From positions 24,786,994 to 24,850,993 of the forward strand of contig NC_087252.1 in the NCBI RefSeq assembly GCF_037042905.1: DNA of 64,000 bases, given 5' to 3'. This document shows, piece by piece, positions 22,746 to 34,232 of the stretch (position 1 is the first letter of the stretch; each line of letters opens with the position of its first letter). The translations under genes were made by a program, and so were the position numbers. The DNA comes from Lytechinus pictus. Its lineage: Eukaryota; Echinodermata; Echinoidea; Temnopleuroida; Toxopneustidae. The notes beneath the pieces were generated by a model. The model saw only the letters and a list, made by a program, of their open reading frames with translations, did no database searches and had not been told where the DNA came from.

Positions 22746-22829
22746 ATCTCTCTACTCCTGGCCAACTACAACACTACCACACAGTACTTGTCCCCTTATC
22801 ACTATCACTTCTCTTCATTTAGCTTAATA

Positions 22830-24520
22830 GCTTTGCCAGTCAGGCAGAAGTACAAACTTTTAAATCTGGCTTCTACAACCACCGCCCTACATACATTACA
22901 CATCCAGTCACTTGTTCAAATAGTACAAGTAGTCTTTAATATTTTAGGATAGAAAATACATTATATGCAATATCGTTAAAGCGCACAACATCATATAATT
23001 TACCATAGAAATGGGTGGAAAGTATGCATATACATATGAAAATGAAACAAGGAACAGCATTGCAAAAATACCATGGGACACAAGGTCTCCTACATGTACA
23101 ATGTAGATCCATGCACATCTAGATTCCCCCCCCCCCTTCTTCCAGCTCTGTAGACATGTAAAATTAAGTACATATTTTTGTGCAACGATTTATCAGTTTA
23201 TCTATATTCCTTGCTTATTCCCAAGTATATCAAATAACTTATTAGACTGATAATGGCCAAATCTGGTCACATTCTGTGTTAAAAAAAAAAAAAACCGCTT
23301 CCATTCGATTATCTCATGCCAAAATAATAATCGTAATAGCAGCATCACCTAATAGTAACAGGGAAGTAGTGTCAAATAACATGAACCTCATGTATGATTG
23401 GAATATGAAACGCCAAAATGTGACTCAATAGGTATGTGCAACTTCTCATAATGTAATTCTAAATTTTAATTGTGTCGAAATATAAACCTCGCACTAGCAT
23501 AGTGTGCTGAGTATACATGCATATACATTTATATGTTTACCGACATCAACATTAGGTAATTACATTTTTTGAAAGGATTTAAAAACTCACTTTGCTCGCC
23601 ATATTCTAGTCTTCATGACAAATTTAAAAGCTTCAAGAGATTTGGTGGAGGTTTGCAAAAAATCTGAGCTGTGGGGCACAACATGTACATGCTCATAGTG
23701 CTACAATAATGTTGAAGAGGAAACCCCAAAAATATTATTTTTCATTTGCATAATATACATGTACATGCATTGCAATAAGTAAAAAAAAAGTAATTTATAG
23801 CCTACAGTGTTGATGTAACCGTCCATATGGATGCTTATGATTGTACATGTAGCCAACAAAATGACAAACAAGTGTCCGAAAACTCGGGTGATTACTGTCT
23901 GGCCTGTTTGATATTAGGATAACAGCATTAGCTCCTGGAAAAAAAAAGATCCTGAACGACATTAAACCATCCCTTTAAATCACTTGGTCACTCACAGGTC
24001 TGAATAATTATAAAGGATCTTGCTGGAAGTTCACATGAATTATCCTATGTACTAGTATCAAACATCTGAAAAGCGACATTCATTTGCAAAAGGAGAGTAT
24101 ACTTAGATTAATTCATATTGCCCAACATAAGGTGCATGTATATTGGAAAGCCAACAATAAAGAGAACATGATAAGACAAGATGTGTATGTGCACTCGAAG
24201 GTCAAAGATCAGGCTATTTTATCTTTCCATGTCGCGACTAAAGTGGTCTGCTCTTTATAAGTTAGCATGGACCATCGCTATCAACAGGTGGATACAGCTA
24301 CAATGCGCTCTTTTGAAGCCCAAAAACGTACTCAAAAAGGTCACAAGGTCAAAGTTCCACACTTTTGTCTACTGCATGTGTGCATTGTTTACTACACGTT
24401 GGTACAGCTCCATATACTGTTAATTGTGCACAGTACTATTCCTTTGCTTCAACGTCAGGCATGCGCAGCACAACGAGCTCCATCCAACTTATGGATATCA
24501 GTGGCATGGACTTGCCTTGA
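22830..24520. other. Intergenic AT-rich sequence
   Basis: No credible reading frame, RNA gene or clear inverted repeat seen. It could contain a long 3' UTR of the minus-strand NAA50 gene. Confidence 0.4.
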
Positions 24521-24526
24521 AAAATA

Positions 24527-25003
24527 AGACATGTAGCCCTTATAGGATTTACACTACCCTCATCTACAGCTCAGGCCCTGAAAAATACAATAACTCAATG
24601 ATATGTAGCCCTTACCACATACATGTACACATTACCCTCATCTACAGCTCAGGCCCTGAAAATACGAACTTAATATGTAGCCCTTATAACATGTACATTA
24701 CCCTCATCTTCAGCTCAGGCCCTGAAAAAAACAATGACTTGATGATATGTCACCCATATAAGATTCACATTACCCACATCTACAGCTCAGGCCCTGAAAA
24801 AAACAATGACCCGATGTTAAACCTTAAAGATTCACATTACCCTCATCTACAGCTCAGGCCCTGAAAAATACAATGACCCGATGGTAGACCTTATAAGATT
24901 CACACTACCCTCATCTTCAACTCAGGCTCTGAAAAATACAATGACCCGATGATATGTAAACCTTGTAACATTCACATTACCCTCATCAACAGCTCAGGCA
25001 TAA
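24527..25003. repeat. Minisatellite, about 70-bp unit, seven copies
   Basis: Each unit carries TACCCTCATCTACAGCTCAG followed by GCCCTGAAAAATACAATGAC. Units vary from about 65 to 80 bases because of small indels. It lies downstream of NAA50. Confidence 0.88.
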
Positions 25004-25556
25004 TGATCCTATCTTGGCAATAGACATGTACATGATGTGACATCTCCATCAAGACAAGTCCATTTTATTTAAATACAACATAATTCTGGGGAGCATTTCA
25101 TGGAATGAATTGCCGGACATTTTATCCAACAAATAATGTTTTATCTGACAGTAAAGGTAACAGTGACTCCAAGCCAATCATTATCAAGGAAAGTTGTCAG
25201 ACCCGACAACTTGTAGGGCAAAAATGTTGATGAAACGCTCCCAAGAACTCTGGTTAAACTTAGACCACAGACTATTAAATTCTGGGCTGGCATTATGTGC
25301 AGCCATAAGATACACAAATATGGCTACACTCTCTGCTTCTTACATTTACTTGGACCTATCCAGACAGTTGGTAATTAGTTTGATCCCCAACAATGTTGAT
25401 GACATGATCAACTACGTCTGTGTCGTTTGGCTACCCATATTGAAATCGTGGACACTTAGACCATGGTTGAAATTAAAAGTAGAGATCAGAATACTGACTA
25501 ATGTATTTGCAAAGGTGTATAGGTTTCACGGTACAACATGTATTCTTTCATGGGCA

Positions 25557-25655
25557 TGTGTTGGTCTTGAAAGGACCACCCGAACATGTCTCTCAAGACG
25601 ACAAGAACACACTTATTGAAACGTCGAGTTTGGGTGGTCCTTTTCAGGACCACCA
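25557..25655 (+). ncRNA. Histone-mRNA-type 3' stem-loop inside an inverted repeat
   Basis: The segment 25636-25651, GGTCCTTTTCAGGACC, matches every position of the metazoan histone 3' stem-loop pattern (six-base stem, TTTC loop) and is followed by ACCA. Upstream at 25560 the mirror TGGTCTTGAAAGGACCACCC forms an inverted partner. No histone coding sequence lies upstream, so this may be a stray sequence or part of a repeat. Confidence 0.3.
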
Positions 25656-25659
25656 TATG

Positions 25660-26070
25660 CAGACCTGCCAACCTCTGGGAATGAAAAACTGTATTCTGTG
25701 ATAAAAAAAACTGTATTTTTCCCAAAAAAAGTGTATTTCATAATAAAATGCTCATCGCGGCGCTCAAGCTGCATGCAAGCTAAAATGCGCACTGCTCTTG
25801 CAGATGAAAAAAAAAACATTAAAACATGTGTATATCTTCACCCTGGTTTGAACAAAATGATTGAAAAAAAAAAACAAGTTACCTGAAATTACATTGATCT
25901 AATAACCATATTTGTGCACGTTTTATGAAATAGAGACATATAGAGATTATTTTTCTCAATAAATTACGATTTTTACAAAAAAACGTATTTTTCAAGGAAA
26001 AAACGTACTGCCGTATTTGGGTTGCAAAAACGTACTAAATACGGCTCAAACGTACTGGTTGGCAGGTCTG
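25660..26070. mobile_element. Inverted-terminal element with CAGACCTGCCAACC ends
   Basis: Left CAGACCTGCCAACC and right GGTTGGCAGGTCTG are exact inverted termini, flanked by CATATG on both sides (25654-25659, 26071-26076). The interior has repeated CGTATTTTT/AACTGTATTTTT words. No transposase frame. Confidence 0.75.
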
Positions 26071-26208
26071 CATATGCCAACGAAAGATACATGGTGCACC
26101 GTGACACCTCTACACCACTTATTCTTCACAATAAAAACCTTCAAAAGTTCAAATGTGTTCGAAACTTCGAACAAAGATATTTCTTCATCCAAAGATATTT
26201 GATAAACA

Positions 26209-26414
26209 GAGCTGCCAACCTAAAGAACATTTCAGTATTTTAACAGCTGAAAAGCAGTATTTTGGTGATCAATGAAAAAAAAAACATTATTTTCAAAGAA
26301 ATACCACAGGAATACACATAAAACTGAAACTTCACAAATCAGTATTTTGCATGAAACCATCAGTATTCTCAATTCCAGTATCAATATTGAAAATCAGTAC
26401 TAGTCGGCAGCTTC
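26209..26414. mobile_element. Small inverted-terminal element with GAGCTGCCAACC end
   Basis: Left GAGCTGCCAACC and right GTCGGCAGCTTC are imperfect inverted ends. The flanks GATAAACA and GATAAAGA differ at one of eight bases, an apparent hAT-size target duplication. The interior repeats CAGTATTTT words. Related to the element at 25660. Confidence 0.6.
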
Positions 26415-26666
26415 GATAAAGATATTTGGATAAAGAAATATCTCCATCCAAAGACGTTTCTTTTTCACCTCACTTACATGTCTCTTCTCCTAGTCATTGA
26501 AGGTTCCTACTTTAGTTTTATCATTTCTATCCAATAAGTTCTCTATTCTCTGACTCTCCGATACTGCAGTCACACACTGAGTACAGGACCACACGGTTCC
26601 ACAATTTCCAGTCCAGACTATTATGACTCAAAGTTCAATGAAATACGACACCTCAAAGACTCCCTC

Positions 26667-26826
26667 TCATGACGACGTTTGAGCAACGGCGGTTCGTAGA
26701 GTCTTCTGAAGTACGTGTGCGTCGGCGGGTTCAATGCGTTTGTAGTAATGCTCTTTCGTCTCGATGATCTCAAATTCAAACTTTTTGTAGAAGTCAATGG
26801 CAGAATCGTTATTGACCTGGACATGT
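26667..26826 (-). CDS. NAA50: NAA50 terminal exon
   Basis: Encodes HVQVNNDSAIDFYKKFEFEI then IETKEHYYKRIEPADAHVLQ and a short divergent tail ending QTSS, stop TGA at 26667-26669. Confidence 0.95.
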
Positions 26827-29800
26827 CTAGATGAAGGAGAGAAAACATTAATCAACAGTAAATTGTGTAATTTATTCAAATTAATGATAAAAATAATGAT
26901 AATTACTGTACAGTGACTAATTTTATAGCACATAGGAAAAAAAACTTTTTGTGCTTCATGTTGCTTGCGGGCCACTGCAAAAAGAAAACAAAAGAAAACA
27001 AGATCCGGAGTTTGAGGTTCAACGAGGCATAAGATACGCAATTCTGCGCAATTTCAGTGAAAATATGAAGCATTCCGGGAAAAATGGTGTCCAAGAAACT
27101 CTATAATCTTGTCTTATATCAAAAGGAAAAAGAAAGTACATGTACTTGCAGCAAACAATTATTTCCTGAGATGGTCTTATAAATCAAGATTAATTGTCAC
27201 CAAATTATCATATATCCAGATCTGGTATATTAATATAACCTTATCTTTATGAAATCATGAAATCTTTGCTCAAAACTGATAATTTGGAGGAAAACTAACA
27301 CATAAAAGCATATGTGGAACAGTGTATTAATATTGCTTCGAAAAATACCAGAAATTCGATGGTCTTGCATGCTTATTATGCTCATTTCTCAGCAATGACA
27401 CATTTTCTTTGAAAGCCATTTGGCACATATTTTTTATTTGTCTTTTATTTATTTGATTAATTTAGACTTTTTCACATGATTTTTTTTTTCTGTAACGTAC
27501 CCAAATACCATGAAAAGAACTAGAAAATCAACAATGATCTTCATGTTTCAAACAACCCAAGTTCTGCTCTTACATGTACATCAATAGTATGGTTAGAGTG
27601 AATTTCAAAATAACTTACAAGTATATATTATCAATGCGTCCATCCTTCTCGCAGAAATCTAGAACATGTTTGAGCATCATGGTGCCTATAAAAAAAAAAA
27701 AAAAAAAAAAAAAGAGATTGGTATTGGAATTACATAATCACAGGACTACTACTCTCTCGACTGAATTACAGTGAAGTGAGTTCATGCACTATTAGCGGAA
27801 CTTAAGTTCCAAGCATTTCTTTTGATTGAAAGTCTCTAAACATAATGAAATTGATATTACGTATCCGACATTTATAGATCTGCACAAAAATCAGAGTCTC
27901 ATCTATCCTGCAGGAATCCTGCAAGTGTCTTTTCATTACAAATCATCACAGTCACCATAGACAGGGACTCAGTTTTATAATCATGAGGGGAGCAATAAAA
28001 AGCTCTCCTAAAACTTTTAAGGGGAGCATTAGCGGAGCACTACAAAAAGCTCTCCTTTGACATACAAGGGGGGCTCTCTTGTCCGATTTCAAAATGGATG
28101 GAGGAACGTACGCTAAGTTACAACCCACAACCAAAGGAGACAAACAATCAGATATACATGTAGATCTATGCAATATTTATCTCATTGAACTTTTTAATGT
28201 CATTCTTGCAAGTGTGTTTAATTGCTTACAATATAATTGTGTAGTATTCACACAACCTTGACAGCGAATGAAGTTTTCAAGGATGACTCGAACAGTTTGG
28301 TCATCGACTGACAATCTTGTTAAGCAATTGCTGAGGCGAGTGATAAATCGCTCTACCAAAAATGGATTAAGGAGAGCGGTAGCGAGTGATCACTCTCACT
28401 CCCCTTAAAACTGAGTCCCTGCATAGACATAACAATCGGGACTGCAGAAAAGCTGCTATGAAAAGATGCATCAGCATCTTTAGAATAAGCCAGTTCACGG
28501 TTAGCTCATGATCAACTTGGTCTCAAATGACCTTTCTGATTTTTCATTAGGATAAGCAAGTCTACCATTTTCAAATGTAGATGTTGCGTAAGCTTTACGG
28601 TAGAGTATTCAAGACCAGGTGACTAGAATAGTACATCAGGGATAAAGTTTGGAAATCTGTTTTATTGTCTGCCTTTGGCACATTTGACTATTGTTTAGGC
28701 TACTGTCGAATACCAGTGATTATGAAGGCTCTATTTATTACTCTTCAGAACTGTTGCTCGGCTAGCGCCATGAGCGTCTACTGACGGTGTGCGCGCTCTA
28801 CAAATATACACTATTATTATTATTATTATTATTCAGCTTGGATGCGATAAAATGAATATTTTGAAAGGAATACATGAATAATCATCAAATCACCAATGCC
28901 TGTCAGTGAATTTTAAAGTCACCTTCATGGTTTATCTCAAATGACCTTTTTCTGCTCGTGCGCAGTTTACAGCCGTGAACAGGCAGGCTTATAGGAGCCC
29001 TGCTAAAAGACATGACAGAGACTCATGACAAGTTGCCTAATAGGGCGTAGTCACACTGACCAGTCTACTGGTGGCCGATAGACACTGCCAGTTTCCAGGA
29101 CCAGTATCATGTTTGTAAACTGTACGCAAGCCAGACTAAGTCTGGTTGGCGGCTGACTTAGATTTAAGCAAAATACTTAGCCAACAATGCAATGCAATAC
29201 CAAACACGGACTTATGCAAAATACTAAGTAAAAATACTTAAAATTCTGGATTAAGTATTGAATTGAATACCAGTCCTGGTGGGTGTTTCATAAAGCTGTT
29301 CGTAAGTTAAGAGCGACTGGTGATCCTTTCTTATGCGCTAAATAATCACCAACAAATAATGGTGAACGTCATTTACCACAAGAAAGGATCACCAGTCGTT
29401 CTTAAAGTCGCTCTTAACTTATGAACAGCTTTATGAAACGGGCCCCGGGGCAACTTTCTATTAAAAGATGAGTGGATGAAACAAAAAAGTACAAAAGTAA
29501 TTGACGGTGTCAAAGACCTTGACAACTGACCAATTTAATAACTTACTATGTACATGTAACTTCCTCAGTTTTATATGATATTATGAACTGAGTGGTACTA
29601 TGGGAATAAGATTACAGTGTACCATTACGTATCATGCAGGAATATTTTTTGCTTGAATTTATATGCCTGTTTAACATGTTTCACCCTGCCATATTTGTCA
29701 AGTACAGCTACATGTACATCTATTACACGTACCAATCTCTGCTTCTCAACCAAAGATGGCATTACAATTCCGGTGTTTTTCAGTGGACTAATGATTTCCA

Positions 29801-32800
29801 AGCTGGCAAATTCAAATTAAAGGTCAAGTCCACCCCAGAAAAATGTTGATTGGAATAGAGAAAAATCAAACTAGCACAACACTGAAAATTTCATCAAAAT
29901 CGGATGTAAAATAAGAAAGTTATGGCATTTTAAAGTTTCGCTTATTTTTCACAAAACAGTGATATGCACAACTTAGTGACATGCAAATGATACCCCTTTC
30001 ATATTGCGCCATTCACCGGCGAAGTTCGCCAGCGAAGGGGAAAGTGTCCAGTATGAAAGGTACACAGGAGAACTTCACCGGTGAAGTTCGCCGGTGAACT
30101 TCTCCACCTCTAGAGGTGGAGAACTTCGCCGGCGAAACTGTTTCACCGGCGAAGTTCGCCGGTGAAAAGGCCAGTATGAAAGCAAACCGGAGAACTTCTC
30201 CTCTTAAATGACGTCAGAGGTCAATTTTTTTTCTCTCCCGAAGTCCCCTGCACCGAGATTCCGCGCGCGATAGTTGCAAGCTGAGCTGAATGCTATGGCC
30301 AAGTAGATACCCTCGAATTTTTTATTTTTTTACTAACAATATTTATTAAAAAGCACTTTTTACATGTATAAAATGCGCTAAGATATAAAAACAAGGTGAT
30401 ATTGTTTGTTTTTATCGTAATACTTCCAAAATATGTTGTAATTAATTTTTTTGATACCTTTTTGTAATAGGTAAGAAGTAATGTTTACAATTTTCTTTCG
30501 TTTGTTCTGCAATCGCCCGTTGACTTTCGCCGGGGAAGAAATGTCAGTGCGAAAGGGTACATTTTTTTCTTCGCCGGGGAAGTGAGGAATGCGAGGCGGA
30601 GAAGTTCGCCGGCGAAGTTCGCCGGTAAAAAATGAAGAGGGCAGTATGAAAGGGGTATGAGACAGTCGATGATGTCCCTCACTCACTTGTTTTTTGTTTG
30701 AATTATACAATATTTCATTTTTTACGAATTTGACAATAAGGGCCTACTTGACTGAACCATATTGTATTAAACAATGCAAATTCCACACGTTTTTTCATTT
30801 GGCAATGAGGAGGAAATTAGATTATTTCATAGATTATTTCATATTTCATATAATAATTTGTATGGTCTAAAGCAAAAATCACAGGCGCATGCTGTTTAAA
30901 GAAAGACAAAATACTTTGACTCAGGCCTAATTACAATTGCTTGGAAAAAGACTCGTCTTTGAACAAATTACAATACTTACTCTAATAATAATAATAATAA
31001 TAATAGCAGGGCCCGCTGGGAGAACAGTTTTCGGAACTGAAGCGGCTTCCCTGGGTAAACATACCTGTATTATTATTATTATTATTATTATTATAATAAT
31101 AACTGAGCATCATACTCAATTTATACCAGAATAATTTGGCAATCTACATTAACTCACCTATCCCAAGTCTCCTGTATGGTGCAAGACATCCCAAGGTCAT
31201 TATATACAGACGTCTTGCTCCCTGTTCTGTTGTATCTATCCTACAGCACACTGCTCCGACAACAATGTCATTGTAATATGCTACCGGGGGGGAGAATAAA
31301 AATTTGTTCGAAATACAATAAAACTAATTTCAATAACTTAACATTGTAATAATTTTCTGCAAGTTAGATTTCTCTATGAACAATCTTTGTATAATTCATA
31401 AGTACTTCTCAAAGGGTGCTTTTCATCTGATGGCTTTGTTTGAATCTGAAGCTATACACAGTTCAAGTCAGTATTCTTTGATCATGGATGCCACTTAGAA
31501 TTGATTTCCTTTTAAGTCTGAAAATCATCTAAGATGAGCCATTTTGTACATAATTTTATTTACATTTCTAAGGCTTAAAGTACGTTTTAAAAATCTGAAT
31601 TCAGAGTTTTTATTCTAAAAAGAGGCATCCCTGTTTGATGTAAAAATTGACACTCCTGGGCCCTGTCTTACAAAGAGCTGCCAATGATCTGATCAATAAC
31701 AACTATGGACGGCCAGCAATGTCAGCATCTAAAATACACGTTTGCTCAACACATTTTTAGATATGATGTATACCGGTATTCATACGTTCATCATTCTCTT
31801 GAAGATTCAGTGTGATTCTCTTTGTTTAGATTGTGCAAATTTCCTGTAGAACAAAAATTATGGTATGGATGGAATTCCATAGTTGAGATTGATTGGATCA
31901 ATCGTAACTCTAAGAATTTGAGACTAAACTGCTGACTGGGTTTATAGGTTCTAAAATCATCTTTCACTGAATTGGGTTAATGGGTCGACCAAAAGAGATC
32001 TTGATATCAGCAAAATTCATTGGCCCAAATTCACAAAGGTGGTTTATAAAACCATCGGTTGAACCCTTGGTTTATGCAGATTTCCTGTATAAATTACGCT
32101 TATTTACCGCGTATATTAAACAAAAATGTCCATTGTTGATGCGAGCTTTTGTCACAGTGTACCAAACTGACGCCTCATGCCATGGTTAAGTACGCTATTT
32201 TATTCATGAAGAGTAGACTCATTAATTCAAAACAGTGGACTCGTGAATAACCATGGCAACAGGCGTCAATTAGGCGCACTGTGACAAAAGCGCGCATCAA
32301 GACTTGGACATTTTTAATATACGGTATGGAATAAATAAACATAATTTATACAGGAAATCTGCATTAACCATGGGTTCAACCGATGATTTTAAAAACCACC
32401 TTTGTGAATTTGGGCTATAGAGTTGATCGTTGAAAAAAAGGCATCCCTTTCTTCACTTGAAAATTTCTTTCCAGAATATGGCAGGCCAGCTATATGTGAA
32501 TACCAAACTTACTAAAACTACGAAGGATGCCCAATCAAAACTTAAAGGAAACCAAAACCCAAGAAGAGCAGTAATCTTGTTGGAAAGATTAAAATAAGAG
32601 GAACAATTTAAAACAAGTTTAATCGGGTATGAAATATCAAAGCAAGTTATGGACGTTTAAAAAGTCTTAGTCTTGTTGTACTTTCTATGGGGATCCTCAA
32701 ATTGGCAATCAAGCTTCAAAATGGCTGATTTTGTGGCAACTTTCCATTTGTTTTGTACACAAATTTTCAGATTTTCCCATTTATTTTACAAATTTCACAT

Positions 32801-34232
32801 TATCTCCTCCTGACCTTGACATATGTGGCGTGAGTTATGTTTTCCCATGACATATGTTATGTTCAGAAGGAGGCAAGATGCAATTTGAAAGATAAATGGG
32901 AAAAATCTGAAAATTTGTGTACAAAACAAATGGACAAAATCAGCAATTTTGAAGCATGTTTGCCAATTTGAGGATCCCCATAGAAAGTACAACAAGAGTT
33001 TTCATACTTCCATAACTCGCTTATTTTATAACCGATTTTGATTAAACAAGTTTAAGATTGCTCCCCTCATTTTTTATTCTTTCTGATAGGATGGATTTTC
33101 TCCTTGTATTTTGGTTTCTTTTAAACTTTTAAAAGAAAAAAATTACCAAGTTTAGCCAGTTCTCCTACTTCTAGGACATCTTTGTAGAATTTATCATTGT
33201 AAGATACAGGGAAGACAACAGAGTTGAGTTTCTTCAGCTGCTTTATATTGTGGGAGGTAATGTCCCCTAGATCTTTTCTTCCTCTGTGAAAGAAATGAAA
33301 CAGTCAAAAATAATTAATCCATTCGTACATGAACAATAATAACCAACAAGTGTTTGTTCTGCCGTCCCATGACAATTTTTTTTTTAAACAAGTGCACACC
33401 CAGTTACCAATAATGCATATACTTACCATTTCCATTTATTTGAAAGCAGGATAAAAATTAAGAGCATTGCAGATTAAATGCCTTGCTCACGGGCATAGGT
33501 GGCGCGGCCGGGGATTGAACCCCGGGCTTTTCATGTACAGACAGGCGCCATAGACCACTCAGCCACAACCACGGCATGCCATGGATTTGGCCGATAGCAA
33601 TTGCGGTCACTCAAGATTCACCACTACTGAACGCGTTAGCATTCCCCAGTCTGCGGCCGCCCTGTCTCCAGTGCGCGGTACAATGTACGCGAAGCAGGCC
33701 GGAGCTCCCTGGGTTAATAACAAGCCAGTCTTTCAACAAAAAAGGCAAGCATGAAAAACTTCAAGTTCAAGTCTTTTCTTCTGTTCAGCTCAGCCTCACT
33801 CAGTTCTATTTAATTTGTCTTTAAATTATTAAAAAAGTCATTGATTTTCTTTATTCTCCAACTTTTCTACATAGAACACACAGGGGTACCGTCTTTGTAG
33901 ATTGAATTCATGAAAAGTTTTCGGTAAATGCCAACACGAGTCAATGTCTTAACGTTAAACTTATGCTTTCTTAATGTTATGCCAATGAATGGGGCCGTAT
34001 GACGCAGACCATAAGGCCCAGAACTGCAGGCCGCTGGAGCGGGCATTGACTTCAACGTTTTACCGCTGGCTCGGAGAAAATCCCCGCACTCAAGTCGGGA
34101 CGATAGACAAGTGAAACAAGTTTGGATTTCAGATTATTGGACAGAAAATTTATATTGTATTTAATTGGCTAGGAATCCAAACATATCATTAAACAAATTA
34201 AGTTGAAATAATCGATTGACTTACTTCGTCAT
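26667..34232 (-). CDS. NAA50: N-alpha-acetyltransferase 50 (NatE catalytic subunit)
   Basis: Transfers acetyl from acetyl-CoA to N-terminal Met of proteins and associates with the NatA complex (known for the family). Five coding exons on the minus strand: 34225-34232, 33147-33283, 31158-31280, 27619-27685, 26667-26826, giving 164 residues with all phases consistent (human protein 169). A GNAT fold is evident: the FPVSYND substrate loop at 27-33, the catalytic pair Tyr74 and His113 (equivalent to Tyr73/His112 in human), acetyl-CoA loop YRRLGIG at 84-90, and the conserved tail YYKRIEPADAHVLQK. The start is ATGACGAA split by the first intron, reading MTKGRKDLGD. The gene converges on the ABC transporter. 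Introns of 0.8-3.5 kb are filled with MITEs and a SINE. Confidence 0.95.
27619..27685 (-). CDS. NAA50: NAA50 exon 4
   Basis: Encodes TMMLKHVLDFCEKDGRIDNI plus Y. The acceptor TATAG lies next to a long A/T homopolymer. Donor GTAAGT. Confidence 0.93.
27962..28421. mobile_element. hAT-like element with CAGGGACTCAGTTTTA termini
   Basis: Left CAGGGACTCAGTTTTA and right AACTGAGTCCCTG are inverted, and CATAGA occurs directly on both sides. The interior has repeated GGGGAGC and AAAAGCTCTCCT words. No transposase. Lies in the NAA50 intron between exons 3 and 4. Confidence 0.75.
28430..29275. other. NAA50 intron, partly SINE-like
   Basis: Near 28750-28835, CGCGCTCTACAAATATACAC followed by (ATT)n resembles the 3' end of a tRNA-derived SINE. 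The sequence CTCAAATGACCTTT appears at about 28524 and 28935, a possible small duplicated segment. No gene. Confidence 0.4.
29281..29447. mobile_element. MITE of the GTTTCATAAAGCTGT family, copy 2
   Basis: Left GGGTGTTTCATAAAGCTGTT and right GAACAGCTTTATGAAACGGG are inverted. The arms extend through AAGAGCGACTGGTGATCC / GGATCACCAGTCGTTC, giving a near-complete hairpin. Confidence 0.88.
29821..30865. mobile_element. TTAA-family MITE (GGTCAAGTCCACCCC), interrupted by a nested element
   Basis: Starts after TTAA with AGGTCAAGTCCACCCCAGAA and AGAAAAATCAAACTAG. After the insertion at 29991-30657 the body resumes with GATGATGTCCCTCACTCACT, GAATTATACAATATTTCATT and TTGACAATAAGGGCCTACTT. The far terminus is not found, so the right end is approximate. 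Confidence 0.75.
29991..30657. mobile_element. Palindrome-dense nested element (TACCCCTTTCATA termini)
   Basis: Left TACCCCTTTCATATTGCGCC and right GGGCAGTATGAAAGGGGTA are inverted, flanked by TGA on both sides. The interior holds many nested palindromic blocks of the type GAAGTTCGCCGG, CACCGGCGAAGTTCGCCGGT and TTCGCCGGCGAA, and also CCACCTCTAGAGGTGG. It is inserted inside another MITE and has no coding capacity. Confidence 0.8.
30982..31103. repeat. AAT/ATT hairpin around a SINE-tail-like core
   Basis: (TAA)n, then GCAGGGCCCGCTGGGAGAAC, GGAACTGAAGCGGCTTCCCT and GGGTAAACATACC, then (ATT)n. The flanking repeats are complementary. The core resembles the 3' region of SINEs in this window but is not assigned. 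Confidence 0.55.
31158..31280 (-). CDS. NAA50: NAA50 exon 3
   Basis: Encodes YYNDIVVGAVCCRIDTTEQG then ARRLYIMTLGCLAPYRRLGI, carrying Tyr74 and the acetyl-CoA loop. Acceptor GGTAG, donor GTGAGT. Confidence 0.95.
31658..31915. mobile_element. MITE of the GGGCCCCGTCTTACAAAGAG family, copy 2
   Basis: Left GGGCCCTGTCTTACAAAGAG, with interior TATGGACGGCCAGCAATGTC and GAAGATTCAGTGTGATTCTC, is the reverse complement of the copy at 19994-20259. Confidence 0.78.
32022..32415. mobile_element. 394-bp inverted-repeat MITE (GGCCCAAATTCACAAAGGTG)
   Basis: Left GGCCCAAATTCACAAAGGTG and right CACCTTTGTGAATTTGGGC are inverted. Arms continue through CATCGGTTGAACCC / GGGTTCAACCGATG and ATTTCCTGTATAAATTA / ATTTATACAGGAAAT. 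Nearly the whole element forms a hairpin. Confidence 0.88.
32546..33120. mobile_element. TTAA-flanked MITE in NAA50 intron 2
   Basis: AGGAAACCAAAACCC at left and TTTTGGTTTCTT at right, with TTAA on each side (32542-32545, 33121-33124). Long inner arms: TTCTATGGGGATCCTCAAAT and its complement ATTTGAGGATCCCCATAGAA. The right end lies only 27 bases from exon 2. Confidence 0.82.
33147..33283 (-). CDS. NAA50: NAA50 exon 2
   Basis: Encodes GRKDLGDITSHNIKQLKKLN then SVVFPVSYNDKFYKDVLEVG and ELAKL. Acceptor TTCACAG, donor GTAATT. Confidence 0.95.
33376..33572 (-). mobile_element. tRNA-Leu-derived SINE, copy 1
   Basis: On the minus strand: head GTGGCTGAGTGGTCTATGG and box B GGGGTTCAATCCCC, then TATGCCCGTGAGCAAGGCAT, a short body and an A-rich tail (33376-33386 as T). 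Same family as 60500-60692. In NAA50 intron 1. Confidence 0.85.
33575..34224. other. NAA50 intron 1, remaining sequence
   Basis: A GC-richer segment (about 33590-33720 and 33950-34110) stands out from its AT-rich surroundings. I could not match it to an RNA gene or element, and no coding frame is credible. Confidence 0.35.
34225..34232 (-). CDS. NAA50: NAA50 exon 1 (start codon)
   Basis: Eight coding bases ATGACGAA followed by donor GTAAGT. The next exon supplies the last base of Lys3. The tiny first coding exon is supported only by exact frame and splice consensus. Confidence 0.8.

Noticed and set aside
22230-22827. Two overlapping open frames of about 170 aa, rich in S, L, P and F
   Set aside because: Composition of a polypyrimidine tract; frames overlap each other with no domain.
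24424-24864. 146-aa open frame with repeated YSSGPEK segments
   Set aside because: Arises from the 70-bp minisatellite; indels between units break the frame.
25194-25619. 141-aa open frame downstream of NAA50
   Set aside because: No recognisable domain. It overlaps a histone-like inverted repeat and lies in the repeat-rich 3' flank of NAA50; probably chance.
33590-34110. GC-rich patches as possible snRNA or 5S RNA genes
   Set aside because: No match to the conserved sequence blocks of U1, U2 or 5S RNA that I could recognise.
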